A stretch of DNA of 64,000 bases from JBASEY01 sp964404285 (GTDB lineage: Bacteria > CSSED10-310): assembly GCA_964404285.1 (NCBI GenBank), contig CAYOJK010000002.1, positions 274,795 through 338,794 on the forward strand, read 5' to 3'. Shown in pieces: positions 1 through 8,174 of this stretch (its first letter is position 1; every line of letters starts with the position of its first letter). Under the pieces are notes generated by a model, which worked only from the letters and a program-made list of their open reading frames with translations, searched no databases and was not told where the DNA came from. A program made the translations under genes and the position numbers.

Positions 1-1
1 A

Positions 2-466
2 CCAATATGGAAAGAACTATTGGGAAGCTGCTCACGTGAAACCATTTATATGCGTTTCCGATACATGTTTCACTGGGAAAGTCATGATGTTGCCACGCGG
101 TATTGCTATATTGATTATGACCGTGAAATTGCTATTGTCGCTGAGCATTCAGATGATAATGGTCGAAAACTTGTGGGCGTAGGACGTTTGGTATGCGAAC
201 CAGGGAATGAAGTAGGTGAATATGCTGTCCTAGTAGCCGATAAGTGGCAGAACAAGGGTCTGGGCGGCATTTTGACGGATTTTTGCGTGGAAATTGCCAA
301 TAAATGGAATCTAAAATCAATCGTCGCTCAAACAACCCCAGATAATGAACGAATGATCACACTTTTCAGAAACAGAGACTTTTCGATTGAATCTGAATCA
401 AGCGGAGCGCTTTTAGAAGTGTCAAAACCTCTGGATCAGGATTCAGAAACCGTAACAGAAAACTGA
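2..466 (+). CDS. GNAT acetyltransferase domain, C-terminal part of a larger protein (5' end outside window)
   Basis: The reading frame is open to the first base of the window, so this is the 3' end of a longer gene. The visible 154 or so residues form a GNAT domain. A TIYMRFRYMFHW stretch is followed by CYIDYDREIAIVA, and then by an acetyl-CoA-binding segment with WQNKGLGG and a DNERMITLFRNRDF helix. The YxRF and DYDRE motifs are typical of the GNAT module fused to the C-terminus of ADP-forming acyl-CoA synthetases (Pat/AcuA-like protein lysine acetyltransferases). That parent protein is inferred and not seen. An internal TTG at position 20 could act as a start but has no ribosome-binding site. 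The gene stops at TGA 464-466, upstream of the copper operon promoter. Confidence 0.75.
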   Translation, partial: PIWKELLGSCSRETIYMRFRYMFHWESHDVATRYCYIDYDREIAIVAEHSDDNGRKLVGVGRLVCEPGNEVGEYAVLVADKWQNKGLGGILTDFCVEIANKWNLKSIVAQTTPDNERMITLFRNRDFSIESESSGALLEVSKPLDQDSETVTEN

Positions 467-504
467 TTCGAGCGACTCTACCAATCTATTTCTAAAAATT
501 ATCC

Positions 505-533
505 TTGCTTTTCTTTTAAGATCCTATTATAAC
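505..533 (+). promoter_or_regulatory. sigma-70-type promoter of csoR-copA
   Basis: A -35 TTGCTT (505-510) and a -10 TATAAC (528-533) are separated by exactly 17 bases. The predicted transcription start near 540 sits directly at the copper-operon operator. Confidence 0.6.
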
Positions 534-541
534 AACGACAG

Positions 542-558
542 ATACCCAAGGGGGGTAT
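542..558. promoter_or_regulatory. CsoR-type operator upstream of csoR-copA
   Basis: ATACCCAAGGGGGGTAT is an inverted repeat with perfect 6-base arms (ATACCC and GGGTAT) around a G-rich centre. Known CsoR operators are GC-rich pseudo-palindromes of the TACCC/GGGTA type. It lies just after the -10 box, where a repressor would block initiation, and 44 bases before csoR. Autoregulated copper-induced expression is therefore the likely mode. Confidence 0.7.
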
Positions 559-601
559 GGTATAAAGCGGCTTGTTTACTTGTTTAAAGGAGATTTAAAA
601 C

Positions 602-868
602 ATGCTGGATGCACGTGAAAAGAAGGATGTGTTGCTGCGACTGAAAAAAATTGAGGGCCAAATTCGCGGCCTTCAAAAAATGGTTGATAATAATGTCTAT
701 TGCGTCGATGTGCTCACGCAACTGGCATCTGTTCGATCTGCTGTAACCAGTGTCAGCAAGAAAATCATGAAAAGCCATGCCAATAGTTGTGTTTTACAAG
801 CCGTTAAAAAAGGTAAAGATGAAAGCATCGATGAAATGCTCGATGTGATCTTCAAATTTTCGTCTTAA
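602..868 (+). CDS. csoR: CsoR-family copper-sensing transcriptional repressor
   Basis: This 88-residue all-helical protein belongs to the CsoR/RcnR (DUF156) family. It begins with the conserved LLRLKKIEGQIRGLQKMV helix. The Cu(I) ligand set Cys-His-Cys is present as C34, H59 and C63, with Tyr33 just before the first ligand as in CsoR. RcnR-type nickel/cobalt sensors and FrmR carry different residues. The protein is expected to bind the operator at 542-558 as apo-protein and release it on binding Cu(I). An AAAGGAG ribosome-binding site lies about 10 bases before the ATG, and copA follows after 17 bases as an operon partner. Confidence 0.9.
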   Translation: MLDAREKKDVLLRLKKIEGQIRGLQKMVDNNVYCVDVLTQLASVRSAVTSVSKKIMKSHANSCVLQAVKKGKDESIDEMLDVIFKFSS

Positions 869-885
869 GCCTGAATGGAGGATTT

Positions 886-3567
886 ATGAAAACACAAGCT
901 CAATTCAACATCATAATGGATATTCAAGGCATGTCCTGTGCCTCCTGTGCAAAAAGTGTAGAAACTACTCTTCTTAAAGCGCCGGGAGTGCAGACTGCCT
1001 CGGTCAACGCTGTAACCGGCAAAGCGTATATTGAAGCGGATGAGACTGTTGTCAATCCCGATGAACTGATCGATCGAGTAGAAAAAGCTGGCTATAAAGC
1101 ACAACTTGAAAAAGGAAAAAAATCGTATGAAAGCCTGACTCTAAAGGTTTCGGGCATGAGTTGCGCCTCCTGTGCAAAAAGCGTAGAAACCACGCTTCTT
1201 GACGCGCCTGGAGTTCAGACAGCCTCAGTCAATCCTGTAACCGGCAAAGCCTATATTGACGTGGACCAAACCATTGTCAATCAAGATGAGCTTATCGAGC
1301 GCATTAAAAAAGCCGGTTATCAAGCACAATTTGAGAAGGAAAGAAAAACATCAGAAAATGTGACCTTGAAACTTGGCGGCATGAGTTGTGCCTCATGTGC
1401 TGTGAATATAGAAAAAGCATTCGCAGCGCAAGAGGGTATCGAGCATGCGAATGTCAATTTCGCAACTGGAACTGTTTCAATTCAGTATAATCCGGAATTC
1501 CTGACCGTAACCGATTTAAAAAGCATAATCGTTCAGAGCGGCTACCAAGTAATAGAGGAGAGCTTGACACAATCAGCGGAATCCAGTGAGGCCAAACTGA
1601 CTAAACAAGCTTGGAATCGCGTGATATTGTCGTCAACATTATCTATCGCTATCATGATCGCGATGCTGATAGAAATGTTTGTCGTCCCAATACCAGGATA
1701 TCTATTCTGGGTCGCTCTTCTTGCTTTTCCAAATATTTTTATTCTAGGAAGAAATGTGCATAAAACCGCAATACGTAGCGCTCTAGCCGGCCGCCCCAAC
1801 ATGGACGTGTTGGTTTCGATGGGGTCGGGACTGCCTTTTCTGATCAGTTTGGGAGCCTTCTTTTTTGATATTCAGAACTTTTTTGAAATGGCATCGTCGA
1901 TCATGACATTTCATCTGATTGGTAAATATCTGGAAACACGAGCGAAGGGCCGAGCATCCGACGCTATCCGAAAACTGATCGATATGAGCGCTAAAACGGC
2001 GCGTATCTTGGTTGATGGAAAAGAAATCGAAATCGATGTATCCGGTCTGGTTTTAGGTGATATCATGGTCGTTCGACCTGGTGAAAAAATACCGACAGAC
2101 GGCACGATAATCGAAGGTGAATCAACGATAGATGAGTCCATGGCGACGGGTGAGCCGATGCCGGTCCGACGCAAAGTCGGTGATGAGGTATTAGGGGCGA
2201 CGATCAATGGGCCTGGACTGTTGAAAGTGAAAGTACAAAAAGTCGGCCATGAGACATTTCTAGCTCAGGTAATAAAATTGGTTGAGCAATGCCAGGGCAC
2301 AAAAGTTCCCATTCAGGAATTTGCAGATAAAGTCACAGGTTATTTCGTGCCAGCAATTTTATTGTTTGCGGTATTGGTATATTTTTCTTTTCTGTTATTT
2401 CCAAATTTTCATCGAGGAATCATCGAATGGGGCGCTACAATTCTTCCATGGGTCAAAACGTATCCCTCTATCTGGACGCTCGCTTTTATCACGGCAACCA
2501 CCGTTTTGGTCATCGCCTGCCCCTGTGCGTTAGGACTTGGCACTCCCACTGCCTTGATGGTCGGCAGCGGTTTAGGTGCACAACATGGAATATTGATCCG
2601 AAATGGTGAAGCTGTCCAGACATTGCGCGAGACAACCGTTATTGCCTTTGATAAAACGGGCACCTTGACACAAGGAAAACCGATAATGACGGATATCGTT
2701 GCAGTAGGAGACCTGACGGAAAACGACATGCTCTTGGTTGCCGCGTCATTGGAAAACGCATCGGAGCACCCACTGGCCCGAGCAATCGTTCAAGCTGCAA
2801 CCGAGCGCAATCTGACACTTGGAGAAGTCGCTGATGTCGAAACAATCACCGGTAAAGGTATAAAAGGTATTGTTGACAGTATCCCAATAGCAATAGGCAA
2901 CGGCAGGATGATGGATCAGATGGGTGTTGAATGGAAACAGCACGCATCGCAAATGGAGCAATTTGAAAAGGACGCAAAAACCTGTATGTACGTCGCTGCC
3001 AACGGCAAAACCGTCGGTTTAATAGCTGTAGCCGATACGCTTAAAGAAGATGCTGCTGATGCCATAGCTCAACTGAACGAAATGGGAATACGAACTGTCA
3101 TGATTACCGGCGACAATCCGCAAAGCGCCGCTGCAATCGCTAAAAAGGCCAACGTGGTAGATGTTATTGCAGGTGTATTGCCGGAGGGAAAAGTTGATGC
3201 TATCAAAAAATTACAGGAACAAGGCGCCATGGTCACCATGGTCGGTGACGGTATCAACGATGCTCCTGCCTTGAAACAGGCTAATGTCGGGATTGCATTA
3301 GGGAGCGGAACCGATATCGCGATCGAAGCCGCAGATGTCACGATAGTGCGTAACGAAATGATGACTGTCGTTTCTGCAATCCGCCTGTCCAGAGCAATTT
3401 TTACAAAGATACGCCAAAACTATTTCTGGGCCTGGTTTTACAATGTCGTCGCCTTACCGATAGCAGCTTTGGGATTATTGCACCCAATGATCGGAATGGC
3501 GGCTATGTCGATGAGCTCGCTGAACATCGTTTACAATTCTTTACGTCTGAGAAAAGTATCGATTTGA
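886..3567 (+). CDS. copA: copper-exporting P1B-type ATPase with three HMA domains
   Basis: This 893-residue Cu(I)-translocating ATPase of the inner membrane has three N-terminal heavy-metal-associated domains. Their GMSCASC metal sites start at residues 15, 90 and 165, so they repeat every 75 residues. Membrane helices begin around residue 245. The ion-binding CPC motif is C545-P546-C547. The phosphorylation site is D589 in DKTGTLT, the ATP-binding HP motif is H628-P629, and the hinge GDGINDAP starts at G787. The C-terminal MSMSSLNIVYNSLRL helix has the Asn, Met and Ser pattern of Cu(I) pumps. It exports cytoplasmic copper under CsoR control. The first two HMA domains are nearly identical. 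The gene converges on the dockerin beta-helix gene with only nine bases between them and no visible terminator. Confidence 0.95.
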   Translation: MKTQAQFNIIMDIQGMSCASCAKSVETTLLKAPGVQTASVNAVTGKAYIEADETVVNPDELIDRVEKAGYKAQLEKGKKSYESLTLKVSGMSCASCAKSVETTLLDAPGVQTASVNPVTGKAYIDVDQTIVNQDELIERIKKAGYQAQFEKERKTSENVTLKLGGMSCASCAVNIEKAFAAQEGIEHANVNFATGTVSIQYNPEFLTVTDLKSIIVQSGYQVIEESLTQSAESSEAKLTKQAWNRVILSSTLSIAIMIAMLIEMFVVPIPGYLFWVALLAFPNIFILGRNVHKTAIRSALAGRPNMDVLVSMGSGLPFLISLGAFFFDIQNFFEMASSIMTFHLIGKYLETRAKGRASDAIRKLIDMSAKTARILVDGKEIEIDVSGLVLGDIMVVRPGEKIPTDGTIIEGESTIDESMATGEPMPVRRKVGDEVLGATINGPGLLKVKVQKVGHETFLAQVIKLVEQCQGTKVPIQEFADKVTGYFVPAILLFAVLVYFSFLLFPNFHRGIIEWGATILPWVKTYPSIWTLAFITATTVLVIACPCALGLGTPTALMVGSGLGAQHGILIRNGEAVQTLRETTVIAFDKTGTLTQGKPIMTDIVAVGDLTENDMLLVAASLENASEHPLARAIVQAATERNLTLGEVADVETITGKGIKGIVDSIPIAIGNGRMMDQMGVEWKQHASQMEQFEKDAKTCMYVAANGKTVGLIAVADTLKEDAADAIAQLNEMGIRTVMITGDNPQSAAAIAKKANVVDVIAGVLPEGKVDAIKKLQEQGAMVTMVGDGINDAPALKQANVGIALGSGTDIAIEAADVTIVRNEMMTVVSAIRLSRAIFTKIRQNYFWAWFYNVVALPIAALGLLHPMIGMAAMSMSSLNIVYNSLRLRKVSI
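910..1359 (+). repeat. tandem duplication encoding HMA domains 1 and 2 of CopA
   Basis: Two consecutive units of about 225 bases encode nearly the same domain. Long shared stretches at DNA level run through the metal site and the segment encoding QTASVN and VTGKAYI. The third HMA domain, from about 1360, is clearly more diverged. This points to a recent in-frame duplication of one HMA domain. Confidence 0.75.
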
Positions 3568-3576
3568 TTCCGAAAG

Positions 3577-6500
3577 TCAATGTATCTCGATCACGTTTAG
3601 AGCTGCCAACCTGGCATCATCAGACGTAATCGATCCATTCATATCCAGGTCTGCAGCACAGAAAACGCTGTATTCATTGGGAGCATCACTCATAGCAAAC
3701 TGAAAAATCGTCTCGACATCCAACCAGGTGACATAACCATCATCATCGACATCGCCATTATGAAGACAATTGGGTGTTTGTGCATGCCGGCCCATATCGA
3801 CAATACCATCATCCGGCCAGACCCCAGTCTCTGTAGAACGTTTATTCATGAGTTGAATCGATTCCGGCGCGGTATACGATAACCATATGGACTGCTTTGA
3901 ACCGCTATCGATACACGGACTCATTTCAGATTGTCCTGATCGAGTCGATGAAAGTCGATACCGATAATCCGATGAATTGCTGAGGGTTGTATTTTTAATG
4001 GAGTTATTTTCGACAGGGCTTAATCGTTCATGAACACTTTTGTTTCGCGTAACAAACAAAGGATCGCTAAAAAGAATTCCGTCGCCTAATTGAAGTGTTG
4101 AGTGCGGTGAAACCTGTATTGAATCGGTCGATCCATCGCCGGCGAGCGACCATGAAATCGATGCTGATGAAGGTTTCCAGCGCCATAAGACGGCGATATC
4201 TTCACCCTGATCAGCTTGGTTTCCCCAAATAATACTATCACGACAAGTCAATACGGCGCCGCCGGCAACAGCTATTCCACCCCCGGCTATCCGGCTGAAT
4301 CCCAAAGCAATATTATCAGCTATCGTACAACTGATTAGTGTGGTTTTACCGGACTCGATATAAGCGCCGCCTCCATAACCTGAAACCAGCCTAAGAGGCC
4401 AGGCGGTATTTTGTGCCAATAGTGTATCGATTATCGTGAAACGACTTTCAGAAATATGAATTCCACCACCGGTCTCTGCCATATTTTCTTCAAATATACT
4501 GCCTGTGATAACAAAATCACGATCATATCGTGAACTCCACCCACCACCTCGTGACGCCCAATTATTTTGAAATACACAAGCATAAACTCTGCCTGCAGCC
4601 ATCCAGGTCGAAACCGCACCCCCTGAGTTACCGGCATCATTGTCGATAAAGCTACAATCCGTTGCCAACAAATTGCCATATTGTCGAACATCTACAGCGC
4701 CACCATTTCCAGTGGCAGAGTTATGAGCAAAAAAACAGTCCTTGATTTTAAGTAGACCTCCAGAAGCTGTTATCGCGCCACCATGTGTCGAACTCAGGTT
4801 GGAATCAAACCGGCACGTGTCGACAGTCAAATTACAAAATGTGAGGTCAATAGCTGAAGCGCGGCTGTTTTTTATTGTCATCCGATTCAGCATTGAGTTA
4901 TCTGTCCAGGCGCCATACCAAGCTCCTGTATAGTTACCGATTGATTCTGCATCGATAACAATGTTTTCAGGCATAGTAATTCCCTGAATAGTGATATTGG
5001 ATAAAAGGGGAAGAGTCCCTGGCCAGGGTTCATCCCGCAGTAAATAGTCACCTTCCATAAGATGAACGATAAGGTTGGGCTGGCCTGGTTCAGTGTATAT
5101 ACGGCCTAAAATCGTTCGGATAGAACGAAAAGGATCGGAAGGTGAGAGGCCGGAATTGTTATCATCACCCCAAGGCGCTACAAAAACATCGCTTTGGATG
5201 GGTTCTGCCCCCGTGCAACCGGAAACATCGAAGGCAGCAGGGGGAGACACAAAGAAATCTGACACGGGAATACCGTCAAAATGGTTACCAGTTGCAGACA
5301 CAGGCGGCATAAGGGGTTCATCAGCGGCGAGATCAGAACCAATAGCCGCGCTGTTTCCTATAAAAATATTTGGAGCTTCCGACAGGTCGCTACCAGGCTG
5401 GCTGATATGGATAGCCCCTCCTGTTCGTGCTGCACGATTGCCGATAAACACACAGTCTCCAACTGTTACATGACCAAAAAAAGCAGCGATCGCCCCCCCG
5501 TTGCGGGCAACAAAATTATTTTTAAACTCACAACCGGAAATAAAGGCATGAGCATTAAAACCACTTAAAATCGCGCCCCCCATTTGCTCCGATACATTAT
5601 TTTCAAACAAACAATCGATTATTGATGGATTTGACCCCGTCCCACAGTGAATCGCTCCACCATGCTTCGTTGAAATATTTTGAAAAAAAGCACATTCTCG
5701 AATCAAAGGTGATGCGGCAATAAGCGCCATACCGGCGCCAATAACTTCTGCATTACATCCAAAAACCTGGATATTGCTTATTTCTGGAGAACAATTTGCG
5801 ACAGTGACTCCCGGACCCGTTCCTGATGATATGCTGCAGCTTTCTAGGCTTGAATCAAAACTATAATAAAAATCAATAACAGTCCCAGAATCAGAAACTA
5901 TCGAAGTTGTTTGATGATCAGCTCCCTTTAAATACACGTATGGCAGGACACACAACGGAAACTGTTCACCGGTTGAATCGGCGTAAAGGCCCTGATCGAT
6001 TCTTACTGTTGCCGGTTGATGGGGGAGACCTATCACTCGCTTCAAGGAATGGGAAATCGTGCGAAAAGCAGTTTGTGGCGTCAACCCATCGTACGAATCG
6101 CTTCCATCAGGGCTTACATAGACGGTAATGCCGAATAGAGGCTCCTGGCCTGTAATGCTGAATCCTTCTGCGCTGAAAGCAGAGGTTGGCGCTACAGACC
6201 AGCCGGACTCAGGCGAAACATCAAATATATTATTTTCAGCAGCATAGGGAACCGCAGGCAGAGAGGCTGCTGAGAGGTTAGCTCCACGAGCGCCATGATT
6301 CGAATCGAAAGTGTTTGCACCCGCTGGTCCAGATGAAATATCTAGATTCCCAGTTTCTACTCTTAAAGCTCCGCCGATACCGGCCATGTTTTCTTTGAAA
6401 TAACAACCATCGAACCGACCGGATCCGCTTTGGTGAAAAACACCACCTCCAGCAAATACAGCATGATTATCCTTGAAATGACAACGCGTAAAAGTTGCAA

Positions 6501-7596
6501 AGGCTGATATGCAATACAAACCTCCACCGGATACTGTTGCGGAATTACCTTCAATGATGCAGTCGAAAAATTCCACGTTGCTACCTGCCGCTAAATGAAT
6601 TCCCGCCCCTAAATTCGTATTCCGAAAACCGACTAAAGTCATGTTCCGACAATCAGCATCAGCATCTCGAAAAAACAATCCAGGCCCGGTATCACCGGTT
6701 AGAACAAGATTCTGTAATGAGCTATCCATTACCGTCTCACCTCTAATGCAACCATTCGTTTCAGAGGAAGACTTCAGAATCGCAGTATTATCAATCGGAT
6801 TATTTGAATCGGTAAAGTTCTTTGCAAAATACTTTCCAAAAGTGTTTTCATCTGTGAAATGATCTGAATCCGGTCCTACCACTGCAATATTCGAAAGCAT
6901 TGGTAACGGAAAGGTTTCGCCATTTGTTTCACCGGAATAAACACCCGGAGCAAGATATACGGTCAGAGAAGAAGGGCCTGCTGTCTGAATTCTTGAAAGT
7001 GCATGTCGGATCGTGCGGAAAGGATTTTGGGCTGACAGCCCATCATTAGCAATGTCATCTCCATCAGGCGATACAAACAGATTAGATTCTACGGGTTCAA
7101 AAGCGCTTACATGCCCGGATACGTTAAAAGTTCCCATTGGTAAAACCCAGGCATCTGTCAGGGCCGAGCCATCGAGGAACAGATTATCCTGTGCAGCGAT
7201 CGGCTGAGCGGGGCGCTTCCAAGACGCCAAATTATTGCCTCCACAGCCTTGGTTGCCAATAAAAACATTAGCCGGTTGAATCACCGTTGCCGGACTATTT
7301 CGCAGATAGATGGCTCCGCCGCTATAATGTGAAGAATTACCGATAAATTCACATTGAACAATATTCGCTTTCGAATCCAGTATGCTCAATGCACCACCGT
7401 TACCTGCCCGGCTGATATTGCCTTCGAACAAGCAGCGCTGAACAAGTGGGTTTGAATTGTTCTGACAATACAGTCCACCACCCTGGTTTACTGATTTATT
7501 GTTCAGGAACTTGCATTGGTAGAAAGAGGGTGAAGAACCTTCTGTACAAGCAACAGCGCCTCCATCAGTAGCCGAAAAATTTCCGGTCAGTATCAC
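3577..7596 (-). CDS. secreted beta-helix protein with C-terminal dockerin, 3' part after an in-frame stop
   Basis: This is the main part of a very large extracellular protein. Three modules start with DUF1565-like motifs (VSPDGDD.ANDGLSAQNPFRTI, VSPDGSDSYDGL and VAPWGDDNNSGLSP), each followed by right-handed parallel beta-helix repeats full of GGA and GGG turns. The last 60 residues form a type I dockerin-like module with two calcium loops, DVDDDGYVTWLD and DLDMNGSITSDD. Unlike the two neighbouring C25 proteases, the protein stops soon after the second loop and lacks the final Cys-Asp-Leu tail. The frame continues upstream without a shift, but through a TGA at 7660-7662, into the signal-peptide segment. 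The ATG used here (7596) is just the first in-frame start after that stop and is unlikely to be the native one. The substrate is unknown; beta-helix proteins of this type are adhesins or polysaccharide-active. Confidence 0.8.
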   Translation of the reverse strand: MILTGNFSATDGGAVACTEGSSPSFYQCKFLNNKSVNQGGGLYCQNNSNPLVQRCLFEGNISRAGNGGALSILDSKANIVQCEFIGNSSHYSGGAIYLRNSPATVIQPANVFIGNQGCGGNNLASWKRPAQPIAAQDNLFLDGSALTDAWVLPMGTFNVSGHVSAFEPVESNLFVSPDGDDIANDGLSAQNPFRTIRHALSRIQTAGPSSLTVYLAPGVYSGETNGETFPLPMLSNIAVVGPDSDHFTDENTFGKYFAKNFTDSNNPIDNTAILKSSSETNGCIRGETVMDSSLQNLVLTGDTGPGLFFRDADADCRNMTLVGFRNTNLGAGIHLAAGSNVEFFDCIIEGNSATVSGGGLYCISAFATFTRCHFKDNHAVFAGGGVFHQSGSGRFDGCYFKENMAGIGGALRVETGNLDISSGPAGANTFDSNHGARGANLSAASLPAVPYAAENNIFDVSPESGWSVAPTSAFSAEGFSITGQEPLFGITVYVSPDGSDSYDGLTPQTAFRTISHSLKRVIGLPHQPATVRIDQGLYADSTGEQFPLCVLPYVYLKGADHQTTSIVSDSGTVIDFYYSFDSSLESCSISSGTGPGVTVANCSPEISNIQVFGCNAEVIGAGMALIAASPLIRECAFFQNISTKHGGAIHCGTGSNPSIIDCLFENNVSEQMGGAILSGFNAHAFISGCEFKNNFVARNGGAIAAFFGHVTVGDCVFIGNRAARTGGAIHISQPGSDLSEAPNIFIGNSAAIGSDLAADEPLMPPVSATGNHFDGIPVSDFFVSPPAAFDVSGCTGAEPIQSDVFVAPWGDDNNSGLSPSDPFRSIRTILGRIYTEPGQPNLIVHLMEGDYLLRDEPWPGTLPLLSNITIQGITMPENIVIDAESIGNYTGAWYGAWTDNSMLNRMTIKNSRASAIDLTFCNLTVDTCRFDSNLSSTHGGAITASGGLLKIKDCFFAHNSATGNGGAVDVRQYGNLLATDCSFIDNDAGNSGGAVSTWMAAGRVYACVFQNNWASRGGGWSSRYDRDFVITGSIFEENMAETGGGIHISESRFTIIDTLLAQNTAWPLRLVSGYGGGAYIESGKTTLISCTIADNIALGFSRIAGGGIAVAGGAVLTCRDSIIWGNQADQGEDIAVLWRWKPSSASISWSLAGDGSTDSIQVSPHSTLQLGDGILFSDPLFVTRNKSVHERLSPVENNSIKNTTLSNSSDYRYRLSSTRSGQSEMSPCIDSGSKQSIWLSYTAPESIQLMNKRSTETGVWPDDGIVDMGRHAQTPNCLHNGDVDDDGYVTWLDVETIFQFAMSDAPNEYSVFCAADLDMNGSITSDDARLAALNVIEIH

Positions 7597-7659
7597 ATTT
7601 TCAATCGTTGGAGATGATTTATTCCTACAGAGGATCCCGCCCCCGCGTGATTCATCACC

Positions 7660-7662
7660 TCA
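7660..7662 (-). other. in-frame TGA joining two halves of one beta-helix/dockerin gene
   Basis: The codon at 7662-7660 is TGA. The upstream and downstream reading frames are the same (63 bases, a multiple of three, separate codon 7659 from the downstream ATG at 7596), and protein similarity continues through the stop. TGA is used as a normal terminator elsewhere in the window, for example by the genes ending at 466 and 3567, so general recoding is excluded. Confidence 0.85.
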
Positions 7663-8028
7663 AGTGCTGCATTCATCGATACCATTTACAATCTGGATAT
7701 CTCGCAAAACGGAAAACTCGTTTTCTCCACAATGAAAATCAAACGCTCGGTCCATGAATTCACAATCGATAATACATGTTTCCGATGAATCTCCTTGTAC
7801 TGTAATCTCTCTTCCTTCGAACGATACACGCAAAAAGCCTATCCCGGTATAAATACCAGGCTCAATAAGAATTCGATCGCCGTCATATGCAGCATCGATC
7901 GCCTGTTGCAGGGTCGAGTATTCAGTTGGAACAAGCAGATCGGACGATAGCGCCGGAACACAAATAAAAAGCATCGAAACAAATAATATCGATATGGTGA
8001 AAGATAATGAAACCGTGTTTTTCTGCAT
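7660..8028 (-). CDS. signal peptide and first beta-helix segment of the dockerin beta-helix protein, ended by in-frame TGA
   Basis: This is the 5' part of the same gene as 3577-7596. It encodes a clear signal peptide (MQKNTVSLSFTISILFVSML, cleavage near ALSS), then a parallel beta-helix start of the type LVPTEYSTLQQAIDAAYDGD. Translation would end at codon 123 (TGA). Continuing in the same frame gives GDESRGGGILCRNKSSPTIE, a perfectly normal beta-helix turn leading into the long segment. I chose the ATG at 8028 because it gives a compact signal peptide; longer starts at 8067 (ATG) and 8082 (GTG) are possible. No strong ribosome-binding site is visible for any of them. The gene is either broken by a point nonsense mutation or carries a sequencing error. 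Confidence 0.7.
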   Translation of the reverse strand: MQKNTVSLSFTISILFVSMLFICVPALSSDLLVPTEYSTLQQAIDAAYDGDRILIEPGIYTGIGFLRVSFEGREITVQGDSSETCIIDCEFMDRAFDFHCGENEFSVLRDIQIVNGIDECST

Positions 8029-8174
8029 GAAAGAATAGTTGAATATCGTTGTAAGATTAGGTGTCATCTTTTTTGATCCCACATATTAGGTTGATACCGA
8101 GTATAGTCGTATCTTTTTTAAGAAATGATGCTGATTATTTCAATTTGCAATAGAGCTCGATATTCAGAAAGTTA

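Noticed and set aside
7640..7662. Selenocysteine at the in-frame TGA of the beta-helix gene
   Set aside because: There is no canonical SECIS hairpin after the TGA, beta-helix adhesins are not selenoproteins, and no sel gene is in the window.
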